Below, in pieces: positions 1 through 8,248 of a DNA stretch of 64,000 nt. A program made the position numbers and the translations under genes. The notes beneath the pieces are model-generated. The model was given only the letters and a program-made list of their open reading frames with translations. It made no database searches and was not told the origin of the DNA. Within the stretch, counting starts at the first letter, position 1. Each line of letters starts with the position of its first letter. This DNA comes from Lachnospiraceae bacterium. Lineage in GTDB: Bacteria > Bacillota > Clostridia > Lachnospirales > Lachnospiraceae. The DNA lies in assembly GCA_017457865.1 (NCBI GenBank), contig JAFTGN010000004.1, forward strand, positions 1-64,000, written 5' to 3'.

Positions 1-183
1 CTTTGTGAAGATATCCAGGATATGGATCTGTCCAGGGCATTACAGAGCCTGATGGCTCTATTTGTGGAGCAGATCAATATTTTTGCAGCCGATATCACAA
101 GTGTCATCAAAAGTAAAGTAACCGAATGGATGAACTCCCAGACCTTATTTATTCAGGCTTTGTTTGGAAATATCAGCTGGTAA
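1..183 (+). CDS. C-terminal fragment of a protein, possibly an IS4-type transposase
   Basis: The window opens inside a plus-strand frame that stays open from base 1 to a TAA at 181-183 (60 residues). The start lies outside the window. The tail contains an acidic DIQDMD stretch followed by two amphipathic helices, which recalls the C-terminus of DDE transposases of the IS4 group in Clostridia. That resemblance is from memory and no catalytic residue is visible here. It ends 12 bases before the stop codon of a convergent, apparently truncated ATPase gene, which fits an insertion-sequence end lying in that gap. It could equally be an unrelated protein. Confidence 0.4.
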   Translation, partial: LCEDIQDMDLSRALQSLMALFVEQINIFAADITSVIKSKVTEWMNSQTLFIQALFGNISW

Positions 184-194
184 AGTTGAGTTAT

Positions 195-1346
195 TCATTT
201 TATTTTACTTTCCTGGTGTTTCCCTGTGGTCACCGCACGGACAAACTCCTGCCGCACCTCTTCATTTGGAATTGATACTGTCCTTCTGTCAATGTCATAT
301 GCCAGATACCCCAGATGAACCAGTAGTGTCAGCACATCATCTTTACTCTGAATCGTGGTCATATCATTCTGGAACGTGGCCACATCAATCTTAATATGGG
401 CACCTCCTAACATCTGGACAATCGCTTCCTTTAACCCGTCTTCATTTAAATCAATATAAATTTTCAGGGATTCATAGGTTTCAGACTGTGTCCAATAATT
501 TCCCAGTCGGTTACGCTCTATAGCATCCATCACGGACTTGGGGCTGTAGATATGTGTGTTATTTCCCAGAATATACCCGTCATACCATTTCTGCATATCT
601 GCAAAGGCAAGCTTTGAATTGGCACATAACTCCTGCACTTCCTGCTCTGTGAAACCCACATACTCTTCTAGCGGCTCCGGCTGAACCATTGTATATTCTT
701 TAAAATCTGTCATTGCAGATTGGGTACCATACTTTTTAATAGGCAAAATTCCTGTCATGTAGGCAGCCTCTATCATCTTGTCCGTTTGACCACTGCTCTT
801 AAACAAACCACGAAGCAATTGGATATACTCTTCCTGCAAAGCAGTATCGTATTTGACTTCACGAAACAGCGCATCCCACTCGTCAATAATGATAATAAAC
901 TTATTGCCTGTCGCATCCGTAATCTTAGATAACGTTTCTGCAAGCGTATGTTCTTGTTTTGCCTCAGGATATGCCGCTCGCAGTTCTTCTATGACCTTCT
1001 CCTGCAAATAGGATACTACATTCTTTACATTTTTCACAATCGAAATAAACCAGGTAATATCCAGATAGATCACATCATATTTATTCAGATGTGTTTCAAA
1101 AGATGCATCCTGCGCAATTTTATACTTTGCAAATAATGCTTTTGAATCACAGCTTTTATCATAATATGCACACAACATCTTTGCTGCATACGATTTTCCG
1201 AAACGACGTGGTCTGCTCACACAGGTCAGCTTACGTGTGGTTCCCAGTGTACTGTTGATAAACGAAATCATCTCTGTTTTATCCACATAACATTCCTTGG
1301 TCATGGCTGCAAAACCAGCATTGCCCACATTTAAATAATCTCCCAT
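195..1346 (-). CDS. AAA-ATPase-like protein of the DUF1703/PD-(D/E)XK type, C-terminally truncated
   Basis: The 383-residue product carries the AAA-ATPase_like domain seen in large Clostridia and Bacteroides families: an early RPRRFGKSYAAKM P-loop-like segment (about residues 46-58) and a hydrophobic IIIIDEWDALF Walker B segment (about 150-160). Full-length relatives usually run past 500 residues and end with a PD-(D/E)XK nuclease-like domain. Here the frame stops just after EFVRAVTTGKH, followed by only five further residues, so the nuclease part is missing. The break sits next to a convergent possible transposase fragment, suggesting disruption by an insertion. Cellular role of the family is unknown. 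The start is supported by a GGAAAGG stretch about 11 bases upstream. Possibly a pseudogene. Confidence 0.75.
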   Translation of the reverse strand: MGDYLNVGNAGFAAMTKECYVDKTEMISFINSTLGTTRKLTCVSRPRRFGKSYAAKMLCAYYDKSCDSKALFAKYKIAQDASFETHLNKYDVIYLDITWFISIVKNVKNVVSYLQEKVIEELRAAYPEAKQEHTLAETLSKITDATGNKFIIIIDEWDALFREVKYDTALQEEYIQLLRGLFKSSGQTDKMIEAAYMTGILPIKKYGTQSAMTDFKEYTMVQPEPLEEYVGFTEQEVQELCANSKLAFADMQKWYDGYILGNNTHIYSPKSVMDAIERNRLGNYWTQSETYESLKIYIDLNEDGLKEAIVQMLGGAHIKIDVATFQNDMTTIQSKDDVLTLLVHLGYLAYDIDRRTVSIPNEEVRQEFVRAVTTGKHQESKIK

Positions 1347-1584
1347 ACTTTACACACACCTTTCCGGGCACACCACAAACTTCTTACTTTGGTTACAGCT
1401 TATCACAAAGCATTTCAACCGTCAATGATCGAATTTTTCCCCTTGCATTCCCCTTCTGCATATGCTATAGTAAATGCAACCTCTTTGCACTGCTTTGATA
1501 CAGTACAAACTGAACAGGCCGGGAATACCTGGAGCCGGGTCGCTTTTTGCGACAGTGGATTCACATCTACGGGACAGTATCGCA

Positions 1585-1604
1585 ATGTCAGATTTTTCTG
1601 ACAT
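1585..1604. repeat. perfect 8-4-8 hairpin upstream of the CDF transporter
   Basis: ATGTCAGA, four T residues, then TCTGACAT form a perfect stem. A smaller hairpin (TCGC-TTTT-GCGA) lies about 45 bases upstream. Only one copy is seen in this window. It might be a terminator-like or REP-like element; no T-run follows on the plus strand. Confidence 0.45.
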
Positions 1605-1656
1605 GCTTCTTTGCTGTACGCAGGTGTTTTTTTATATCATAAAATATTTTTCTCAA

Positions 1657-1675
1657 TGTTTCTATGATAGAAACA
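1657..1675. promoter_or_regulatory. perfect 8-3-8 inverted repeat, candidate operator of the CDF transporter gene
   Basis: TGTTTCTA and TAGAAACA flank a 3-base spacer, giving a 19-base perfect dyad about 70 bases before the transporter start. It sits in the only non-coding stretch upstream of that gene, beside AT-rich promoter-like sequence (TATCATAAAAT at about 1635). The 1347-1745 gap holds this dyad, the 1585-1604 hairpin and no credible gene. A metal-responsive regulator binding here is inference. Confidence 0.5.
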
Positions 1676-1745
1676 GCATATAAAATATCACCTGCTCCTG
1701 CACGTGCCATAGAGCTATCACACCATTTTTTAGGAGGTAACTGTT

Positions 1746-2642
1746 ATGGAAAAAAACAATGAAATGGAAAGGAATTTTGAACAGATTGCAATGCAGACTT
1801 CTGCTGTCTGTCTCATTGGAAACGGATTGCTTTCTGTCGGCAAACTGGCCGCCGGTCTTCTGGCACACTCCGGTGCCATGGTCAGCGATGCCATCCACTC
1901 TGCTTCTGATGTATGCAGTACCATCATTGTGATGATTGGCGTACACCTGTCCGGTAAAAGTTCCGATAAGGAACATCCTTATGGACACGAACGATTAGAA
2001 TGCGTGGCTGCCATTATTCTGGCAGTGATTTTGTGCATCACCGGTTTGGGCATCGGGGCTTCGGCACTGTCTGACCTGATACAGGCAGACACCCAGACAC
2101 CGGTGATTCCGGGAATACTGGCAGGGATTGCCGCCATCGTATCCATTGTAGTAAAAGAAGGGATGTTTCGATACACCAGACATTTTGCACGAAAAATTGA
2201 TTCCGGTGCGTTGATGGCAGATGCATGGCACCATCGGTCAGATGCCCTTTCTTCTGTAGGGGCACTGATCGGCATTGCCGGAGCCAGACTGGGATTTCCC
2301 ATTGCAGACCCCATTGCCAGTCTGGTCATCTGTATTTTCATTGAAAAAGCCGGGATAGAAATTTTCAAAGATGCCATAGACAAGATGGTAGACAAATCCT
2401 GTGACGAAGAAACGGAACAGACCTTACAGGACTTCATCCTCCATCAGGAGGGCGTGCAGGGAATTGATCTGCTGCAAACCCGCATGTTTGGCAGCAGAAT
2501 CTACGTGGATACCGAAATCTCCGTAGACGGACAGAAATCTTTGCAGGAAGCCCACGCCATTGCGGAAACGGTACATCGCTCCATCGAGCAGACCTTCCCA
2601 AAAGTGAAGCACATCATGGTGCATGTGAATCCTGCGGAGTAA
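1746..2642 (+). CDS. cation diffusion facilitator (CDF) family transporter
   Basis: The 298-residue protein matches the CDF architecture: an N-terminal membrane domain of about six helices and a C-terminal cytoplasmic domain. Helix 2 carries SDAIHSASDV, with the paired Asp residues that form the transport metal site, and helix 5 carries ADAWHHRSDALSS (HxxxD). An HPYGHER loop (about 78-84) is typical of this family. Relatives export Zn, Fe, Mn or Co against protons; the metal cannot be told from sequence. AGGAGG lies 8 bases before the ATG. It is the only gene of its transcript and is preceded by a perfect palindrome that could be its operator. It converges with the helicase gene across a long palindromic repeat. 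Confidence 0.92.
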   Translation: MEKNNEMERNFEQIAMQTSAVCLIGNGLLSVGKLAAGLLAHSGAMVSDAIHSASDVCSTIIVMIGVHLSGKSSDKEHPYGHERLECVAAIILAVILCITGLGIGASALSDLIQADTQTPVIPGILAGIAAIVSIVVKEGMFRYTRHFARKIDSGALMADAWHHRSDALSSVGALIGIAGARLGFPIADPIASLVICIFIEKAGIEIFKDAIDKMVDKSCDEETEQTLQDFILHQEGVQGIDLLQTRMFGSRIYVDTEISVDGQKSLQEAHAIAETVHRSIEQTFPKVKHIMVHVNPAE

Positions 2643-2652
2643 AGGATAGAAA

Positions 2653-2860
2653 CAATTGGGAAACGATTGCAGTAAATGCCTGTATCTCAAAAATTTTATT
2701 CAAAAAACACGCTTTCGCTTCGGTTACACGCAATGGTACTAATATTTTTCATCGCTGACTGCTCGAAAAATAAAGTACCAGCGTTCCACAGAGTTTTTTG
2801 AATGAAAAATTTTTGAGGTACAGGTTGTGTTTTCAATCTATTAAAATCGTTTCCCAATTG
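2653..2860. repeat. long palindromic intergenic repeat, copy A
   Basis: The ends CAATTGGGAAACGATT and AATCGTTTCCCAATTG are a perfect 16-base inverted repeat. Inside are arms containing CTCAAAAATTTT and AAAATTTTTGAG, then GGTACT and AGTACC, matching the other copies in this window. It occupies the gap between two convergent genes and could act as a bidirectional terminator. Confidence 0.85.
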
Positions 2861-2870
2861 TTTTTCATGA

Positions 2871-5522
2871 TCACAAACGCAGCCAGAAATCCTGCACGGC
2901 TCCACCTACAGTATCTGCCGTCACTGGCAGATACCGGCTCCACTCTGCCGGGAACAGATCCATATATTCTCTTTTGTGAAACCGCTCATCCAACAGTGCG
3001 ATGATCCCCACGTCTTCCGGTGTGCGCACCAGTCTGCCGGCTGCCTGTAAGACTTTATTCATCCCCGGATACAGATAGGCAAAAGCAAAGCCGCTGCCGT
3101 CTGTCCGGTCAAAATGCTGTTTCAATAACTCACGTTCCGTACAGACCTGGGGCAGACCGGTGCCCACTACGATCACGCCGATCAGCCGGTCATTGGCCAG
3201 ATCAATGCCTTCTGAAAAACTGCCGCCGATGACGCAAAAGCCCAGCCGGTAGCAATCTCCCCCTTCACAAAACTGTTCCAGAAATGCATGGCGCTCTGCT
3301 TCGCTCATATGGCTGTTCTGTTCATAGAGCGTCACCTGGCACCCTTGCCACATCATATCATAACTGTGTAGTCCTCTGACCATAGGCTGTGGGTCTTCCG
3401 GTTCCAATTCCAGGACTTCTTCTGCTGGTTCCTGTTCCATGGGCAGTGACGCTTCTTCCATCTCCAGATCCAGTGCCAGCTGACCGGTCTGTGGGATTTC
3501 TTCCACCTGTACTTCTCTCTTTTCCGGCTGTTCCACAAAGATGGTTTCCTCTGTATAGCTGTCGCCCCACTCTGTCTCACACAATTCCAGAAATGCTTCT
3601 TTCACTGATTCCAGAAACTGATAAGAGGGAAAGAACACCAGATAATTTCCTTTCATGCCGGTGAGAATGTGCCGGATATAAGTGGCAATGCGCTGATACT
3701 CTGCCGGGCCTCGCCTGGTATATTTGCTGGTCACATCCTGACTGATGCACAACAGACGATTTTCCTCCGGGAAAGGAGATGGCACATACACGGCATAGTC
3801 TTCCGGTCTGCCGCTGAGCAGCCTTCTATAATATTGTATGGGCAGCAAGGTAGCAGAAAAATAAACGGTGCTTTTTCCTCTTGCCATACACTGCTGTAGA
3901 TTGGAAGCCGGATTCACACAGTACAGCCGTACCATAAACCGTCCATCTTCCTGCATCTCCCCATACACCGTATAGTTTTCATCCAGTGCTTCATACACCC
4001 GCAGAAAATCCCGCACAGTGAAGAAGAAATCCCCTGCCTCCGGCGGCAATGTCACATCGGGATGCCGGTCCGCAAATTCCTGCAAGTCGGTGAAAATCAG
4101 TTCCATGGTTCGCACCAGTTCACTCAGCTCCTCCGGCTCCAATACCTGGTAGCGTTCACACTCCCGCTTCAGTGCCAGCATCTGTCGGTTGCACCGGCTC
4201 AGTTTTTTGGTCAGGTACTCGTATCCCTGATATAGCCTTTTGGCTTCCAGAAATTGTTCCTTATACAAAGTAGCACTGTACATTTCTCTGGCACGATCCA
4301 CCATGTTGTGAGCCTCATCTACCAGAAAGACATAGGCGCCCCGCTCCCCATCTGCAAAATACCGCTGCAAATACACAGTCGGATCAAATACATAATTGTA
4401 ATCGCAGATGATAGCGTCCATCCAGTAACTCAAATCCAATGTAAATTCAAATGGACATACCTGATGTTTCTCTGCATAAGCCAAAATACATGTCCTGTCT
4501 GCCTTTTTCTCATGACAGATCAGGTCATAGACTGCCTCATTGACCCGTTCAAAATAACCTTTTGCCATAGGGCACGCCACCGGATTGCACTCCATCCGGC
4601 TCATGGGACACATCTTTTCCTTGGCAGTGATGGTGAGGGCAGTCAGTTCCATACCCTGCTCCTGGAGGATGGTCATACTTTCCTCTGCTACAGTTCGGGC
4701 AATGGTCTTTGCCGTCAGGTAAAAAATCTTTTCCAGCTTGCCCTCTCCCACCGCCTTCACACTGGGAAAAATGGTGGAAAGGGTTTTCCCGATTCCGGTA
4801 GGCGCCTGGATAAACAGTGTCTTTTCCCGGACAATGCTGCGGTAGACGGAAACCACCAGATCTTTTTGTCCTTTCCGGTAAGGAAATGGAAACTCCATGC
4901 CCTGCAAAGATGCGTTGCGCACCTGCCTGTGGCAGATCAAAAAAGCGGCCCATCTGGTGTACTCCCGCAGATAACTGCAAAATTCTTCTTCCAGCCGTGC
5001 AAAAGAATACACTTCCTGAAACTGTCGGATTTCCTCTGAATCCATGTTGCAATAGGTCACCTGAATGGTGACCTGTTCCGGGCGGCGTTCTCTTGTATAC
5101 ATATATCCATAGCAGACTGCCTGTGCCACATGGACTGCTTCTGGTGCTTCGATGTGATCCAGTCTCCGATAGGTTCCTTTGATCTCATCAATGAGAATCC
5201 CTGTCTCATCCTCCATGATGCCGTCTGCCCGTCCATCCAGTGCCAGGTCAATGGACAAATCTTCCCCGATCCCATAAGGAAAGATACCGGGATTCTGCCG
5301 CAGCTCCTGCACATATTCCTCCAGAGAAACGGTCATGTTCAGAGAAACTTCTGCCCGGTATCCGGAACCCATCCGTTTTTGAATCATCCGGTGAATCCGG
5401 CTGCCTTCCTGCATGGCGTCTTTGCCACTCCGCTTTCGATTGTCAATATCACCGCTTTTTAATACAAACTCCACCAGCCCTCGTACCGAGAGCCGAATTT
5501 TATTTTCCGATATCTGATACAT
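2871..5522 (-). CDS. DinG/Rad3-family ATP-dependent DNA helicase with N-terminal PD-(D/E)XK-like domain
   Basis: The product of 883 residues starts with a RecB/Cas4-like nuclease fold: GSRIHRMIQKR, then DGRADGI and ILIDEIKGT, which supply the acidic and lysine residues of the PD-(D/E)XK core. The helicase part has QAPTGIGKTLS (Walker A, near residue 245), a Cys-rich CPM...C...ACPMAKG...CPFE region typical of the XPD/DinG iron-sulphur cluster, DEAHNM (Walker B), FSATLLP, GGSFSEGIDL and QAAGRLVR (motif VI). Such proteins unwind damaged or structured DNA. The longest frame begins at 5597, but the ATG at 5522 follows AAGGA with 9-base spacing and gives the usual MYQISENKIRLSVRGLVEF start. Single-gene unit, convergent with the CDF gene. 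Confidence 0.9.
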   Translation of the reverse strand: MYQISENKIRLSVRGLVEFVLKSGDIDNRKRSGKDAMQEGSRIHRMIQKRMGSGYRAEVSLNMTVSLEEYVQELRQNPGIFPYGIGEDLSIDLALDGRADGIMEDETGILIDEIKGTYRRLDHIEAPEAVHVAQAVCYGYMYTRERRPEQVTIQVTYCNMDSEEIRQFQEVYSFARLEEEFCSYLREYTRWAAFLICHRQVRNASLQGMEFPFPYRKGQKDLVVSVYRSIVREKTLFIQAPTGIGKTLSTIFPSVKAVGEGKLEKIFYLTAKTIARTVAEESMTILQEQGMELTALTITAKEKMCPMSRMECNPVACPMAKGYFERVNEAVYDLICHEKKADRTCILAYAEKHQVCPFEFTLDLSYWMDAIICDYNYVFDPTVYLQRYFADGERGAYVFLVDEAHNMVDRAREMYSATLYKEQFLEAKRLYQGYEYLTKKLSRCNRQMLALKRECERYQVLEPEELSELVRTMELIFTDLQEFADRHPDVTLPPEAGDFFFTVRDFLRVYEALDENYTVYGEMQEDGRFMVRLYCVNPASNLQQCMARGKSTVYFSATLLPIQYYRRLLSGRPEDYAVYVPSPFPEENRLLCISQDVTSKYTRRGPAEYQRIATYIRHILTGMKGNYLVFFPSYQFLESVKEAFLELCETEWGDSYTEETIFVEQPEKREVQVEEIPQTGQLALDLEMEEASLPMEQEPAEEVLELEPEDPQPMVRGLHSYDMMWQGCQVTLYEQNSHMSEAERHAFLEQFCEGGDCYRLGFCVIGGSFSEGIDLANDRLIGVIVVGTGLPQVCTERELLKQHFDRTDGSGFAFAYLYPGMNKVLQAAGRLVRTPEDVGIIALLDERFHKREYMDLFPAEWSRYLPVTADTVGGAVQDFWLRL

Positions 5523-5695
5523 GACTGCCCATCCTTCTGCTGCTTTTTCCTGATGACTATTTTTTCCTGATGATTTTCTTCCGAGGACATTCCACACCGG
5601 CCACGCCTGTCCATTTTCCTGTCCTATACGAAATCAGAAGCCAAAACAGGAATCTCTCTTCTCCTGTCCGGCTTCTGATGAAACACAATGCAAGT

Positions 5696-6181
5696 TTATG
5701 CCTGTAAGTCAAAAATCCGTCTATACTTTAACAGACCATGCAGCAACAGCATCCCCAATATGCCACAACTGATGATCTCTCCAATGGTCACGGTGATCAC
5801 CGATAACCAGATGGGGGAGATGCCATATGCCCCGTAAAGCACCGGTGGAACGATGACCGCATTGGCAATGATCGGCGGAACGGGCGCCAGCCACTTGCTC
5901 TTCTTTCGAAGCAGATAAGTACACACCGCACCGATCAACGTGGCAATGGTTCCGAACACAATATCCAACAACGCACCGCCTGCCAGAATATTGGAAATGA
6001 GACATCCCACTGCCAGTCCCGGTACTGCCGCTGCCGTAAAGAACGGCAGAATGGTCAGCGCTTCTGAAAAGCGCACCTGAATGGCATAGGAAGCCAGTCC
6101 CATTGCATTGGCTAACATGGTCAACACCACATAAATGGCAGCAATCATGGCCGCCTGTGTCAAAAAGCGTACTCTGTTCAT
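5696..6181 (-). CDS. queT: QueT-type queuosine precursor transporter
   Basis: The 161-residue, strongly hydrophobic protein has five to six predicted membrane helices and the typical QueT start (RVRFLTQAAMIAAIYVVLTM) and QVRFSEALTILPFF segment. QueT proteins are thought to be the substrate-binding S component of an energy-coupling-factor transporter for preQ1/preQ0-type queuosine precursors, so the cell salvages tRNA-modification precursors. The assignment is strongly supported by the preQ1-I type riboswitch directly in its 5' leader. No other queuosine gene is near. Spacing of 170 bases to the helicase gene downstream suggests separate transcription of that gene. Confidence 0.93.
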   Translation of the reverse strand: MNRVRFLTQAAMIAAIYVVLTMLANAMGLASYAIQVRFSEALTILPFFTAAAVPGLAVGCLISNILAGGALLDIVFGTIATLIGAVCTYLLRKKSKWLAPVPPIIANAVIVPPVLYGAYGISPIWLSVITVTIGEIISCGILGMLLLHGLLKYRRIFDLQA

Positions 6182-6189
6182 TTTTCAAT

Positions 6190-6232
6190 CTCCTTTAGTT
6201 TTGTTTTACGTGAGGAAGGTCTCGAACTCACG
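6190..6232 (-). promoter_or_regulatory. preQ1-I riboswitch in the queT leader
   Basis: Read on the minus strand, stem CGTGAG (6232-6227) pairs with CTCACG (6214-6209). A 12-base loop beginning UUCGAGA lies between, as in the class I aptamer, followed by the A-rich tail TAAAACAAAACTAAAGGAG. That tail forms the pseudoknot in known preQ1-I switches and here runs straight into the AAGGAGA ribosome binding site, with the queT ATG 9 bases further on. Aptamer length, loop size and tail agree with the class I type, so preQ1 binding would hide the ribosome binding site and shut off translation. Confidence 0.85.
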
Positions 6233-6535
6233 CACACCTGTATCACCAGATCACAGCATCACACACTCACATTTTCACAGTCTGATCCATATCCCACACA
6301 ACATTCTCCGTTCCGTCTGATGGATCACCACTTTGCAGGTTCAGATATTTTCCGCTAAAATCCCCTACAGGTACTGTGTCACTGTACCACACTCCACCTG
6401 AAAAATCAATCTTTTTTCCACATCACAGCTACGTCAAACATCACCATTTGATACCGATATTCTTCTGGGATCACACATCCGAGAACAAATTGTCTTTTTT
6501 GTTCCAAAAATTTACAAAAATTCCCTGATTTTCTG

Positions 6536-6564
6536 TTGACAAAATCAAAAATCCATGCTATCAT
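6536..6564 (+). promoter_or_regulatory. promoter of the tRNA-Trp gene
   Basis: TTGACA (6536-6541), a 17-base spacer and TATCAT (6559-6564) fit a vegetative sigma-A promoter. The tRNA begins 19 bases after the -10 box. Confidence 0.8.
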
Positions 6565-6582
6565 AAATAAGTCAGATGACAT

Positions 6583-6653
6583 AGGGGTATAGTTCAATGG
6601 TAGAGCTACGGTCTCCAAAACCGTCGATACGGGTTCGAATCCTGTTGCCCCTG
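6583..6653 (+). tRNA. tRNA-Trp (anticodon CCA)
   Basis: A 71-base cloverleaf: acceptor AGGGGTA pairs with TGCCCCT (one G-U pair), D-arm GTTCAATGGTAGAGC, anticodon stem ACGGT/ACCGT with loop CTCCAAA (anticodon CCA), and a T-arm with GGTTCGAAT. The discriminator base is G. The 3' CCA is not encoded. It has its own promoter upstream and a strong terminator just downstream, so it is a single-gene transcript. Confidence 0.96.
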
Positions 6654-6660
6654 CTCTATG

Positions 6661-6692
6661 AGACAGATGAGTTTTTCATCTGTCTTTTTTGT
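6661..6692 (+). terminator. intrinsic terminator of tRNA-Trp
   Basis: AGACAGATGA and TCATCTGTCT form a 10-base perfect stem, followed by TTTTTTGTTTT. Confidence 0.92.
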
Positions 6693-6704
6693 TTTCTTAC
6701 AATA

Positions 6705-6744
6705 AAAAAGAACAGCTTTCTTTTGAATTGCGAAGCTGTTCTTT
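6705..6744 (-). terminator. intrinsic terminator of the dehydrogenase operon
   Basis: AAAGAACAGCTT (6707-6718) pairs perfectly with AAGCTGTTCTTT (6733-6744). On the minus strand the stem runs into a T tract, so it would end transcripts from the alcohol/aldehyde dehydrogenase genes. On the plus strand GCTTTT follows, so it may work both ways. Confidence 0.8.
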
Positions 6745-6761
6745 GCTTTTCTATAGTTCAC

Positions 6762-6869
6762 CAGGTAATTCTGAAATTTTTTCATGCAATCAGAAACAGT
6801 GATTCAACAAACATTTTTCATAAAATTTTTGTTGAATCACGTTCGTTACCATAGTTTCCCGATTGCCTG
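6762..6869. repeat. palindromic intergenic repeat, short copy
   Basis: Ends CAGGTAATTCTGAAA and TTTCCCGATTGCCTG are an imperfect inverted repeat, and GTGATTCAACAAA/TTTGTTGAATCAC gives a 13-base inner stem. The right part, with CCATAGTTTC-CGATTGCCT, matches the right ends of the copies at 9.8 kb and 45.6 kb. It lies directly downstream of the aldehyde dehydrogenase stop codon. Confidence 0.7.
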
Positions 6870-6871
6870 TT

Positions 6872-8245
6872 CTATCTCAAGATCAGGTGGAGCATTCTCC
6901 CGTACAATCCCTTCTGATATGGCTGGTACCGCATAGGCAGATCCATCCATGTCTTTTTGTCTACAATGCTTTTGGTATGGGAAAAGGCATCAAAGCCTTC
7001 TTTTCCATGATAAGCCCCCATACCGCTTTCTCCCACACCGCCAAAGCCCATCTCGCAGGTGGCAAGATGGATGACCACATCATTGATACAGCCGCCCCCA
7101 TAGGAACAGCGGTCTGTCACCTGACGAATGCGCTTTTTATCCTCGGAGAACAGATACAAAGCAAGAGGCTTGGGTTTGCCTGCCAGCAGGGAATAGACTT
7201 CCTCGAATGTGTCGAAGGTAAGAATGGGGAGAATCGGTCCAAAGATTTCCTCCTGCATCACTCCATCTTCCCAGGTCACCCCATCCATGACGGTCGGTGC
7301 AATTTGCAGTGTCTCCTGCTTCACATCGCCTCCCATCACCACCTTGTCCGGGTCGATTAACCTGCACAGCCGTGTAAAATGCTTTTCATTGATGATTTTG
7401 CCATAGTCCGGGTTTGCAAACGGTGCTTCTCCATACTGCTTTTTGATCTGTGTGCAGAGTTCCTTCACAAACTGGTCTTTTACGCTGCTGTGGCAAAGAA
7501 TATAATCCGGTGCCACACAGGTCTGACCACAGTTTAAATATTTTCCAAAGACAATGCGTTTTGCCGCCAGCTTTAACTTTGCAGTGCTGTCAATGATACA
7601 GGGACTTTTGCCGCCTAATTCCAGCACCGCAGGAGTCAGGGTTTCTGCCGTATGCCGCAGTACTTCTCTGCCTACATTTTGACTGCCTGTGAAAAATACA
7701 AAGTCAAATTTCTGTTCCAGCAGTGCCCCATTTTCCTTTCTGCCGCCGGTGACCACTGCCACATATTTGGAAGGAAAGCACGCCCTGACGATCTTCTGAA
7801 TCACTGCACTGGTGGCCGGGGAATAGGCGCTGGGTTTCACGATCACGGTGTTTCCTGCTGCAATGGCATCTGCCAATGGTTCCATGGTCAGCAGAAACGG
7901 ATAATTCCAGGGACTCATGATCAATGTATTGCCATACGGAGACGGCTTTTGATAACTGAAAGAAGCAAACTGAGCCAGTGGGGTGTGCACCCTGTGTCTG
8001 GCTGCAAACTGCCTGGTATGACGAATCATATAGCTGATTTCCGTCAGCACCAGTCCGGTTTCACACATAAATCCTTCCATATCGCTTTTGCCCAAATCTT
8101 CTTTCAGCGCCTTGCTGATTTCCGGCTCATATTGTTTCACTGTTTTCCACAACCGCTTTAACATTTGTATGCGGAATTCCACAGACAATGTGGCACCGCT
8201 TTGAAAAAACTTTCGTTGACGTTCCAGAATCTCCTCTATTTTCAT
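6872..8245 (-). CDS. NAD(P)-dependent aldehyde dehydrogenase
   Basis: The 457-residue protein has the ALDH hallmarks: MSPWNYPF, the Rossmann FFTGSQNVGREV, the general-base region VLELGGKSPCIID and the catalytic cysteine in YLNCGQTCVAPDYI, then EEIFGPILPI. It is the short membrane-associated type related to fatty-aldehyde or coniferyl aldehyde dehydrogenases, with a basic C-terminus (KGLYGRMLHLILR). The frame can begin at a GTG at 8248, but the ATG at 8245 is correctly spaced (7 bases) after GGAG. It follows the alcohol dehydrogenase stop by a few bases, so the two are co-translated and probably oxidise an alcohol to an acid through the aldehyde, or the reverse. Substrate unknown. Confidence 0.93.
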   Translation of the reverse strand: MKIEEILERQRKFFQSGATLSVEFRIQMLKRLWKTVKQYEPEISKALKEDLGKSDMEGFMCETGLVLTEISYMIRHTRQFAARHRVHTPLAQFASFSYQKPSPYGNTLIMSPWNYPFLLTMEPLADAIAAGNTVIVKPSAYSPATSAVIQKIVRACFPSKYVAVVTGGRKENGALLEQKFDFVFFTGSQNVGREVLRHTAETLTPAVLELGGKSPCIIDSTAKLKLAAKRIVFGKYLNCGQTCVAPDYILCHSSVKDQFVKELCTQIKKQYGEAPFANPDYGKIINEKHFTRLCRLIDPDKVVMGGDVKQETLQIAPTVMDGVTWEDGVMQEEIFGPILPILTFDTFEEVYSLLAGKPKPLALYLFSEDKKRIRQVTDRCSYGGGCINDVVIHLATCEMGFGGVGESGMGAYHGKEGFDAFSHTKSIVDKKTWMDLPMRYQPYQKGLYGRMLHLILR

Positions 8246-8248
8246 CAC

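Noticed and set aside
164..394. 76-codon plus-strand frame
   Set aside because: Antisense to the end of the AAA ATPase gene and overlapping the preceding frame; no start support.
1389..1683. 60-70 codon frames before the CDF gene on both strands
   Set aside because: They overlap hairpins and a palindromic operator candidate, and have no ribosome binding site.
4254..5039. 261-codon plus-strand frame
   Set aside because: Antisense to the DinG-type helicase, whose motifs are complete.
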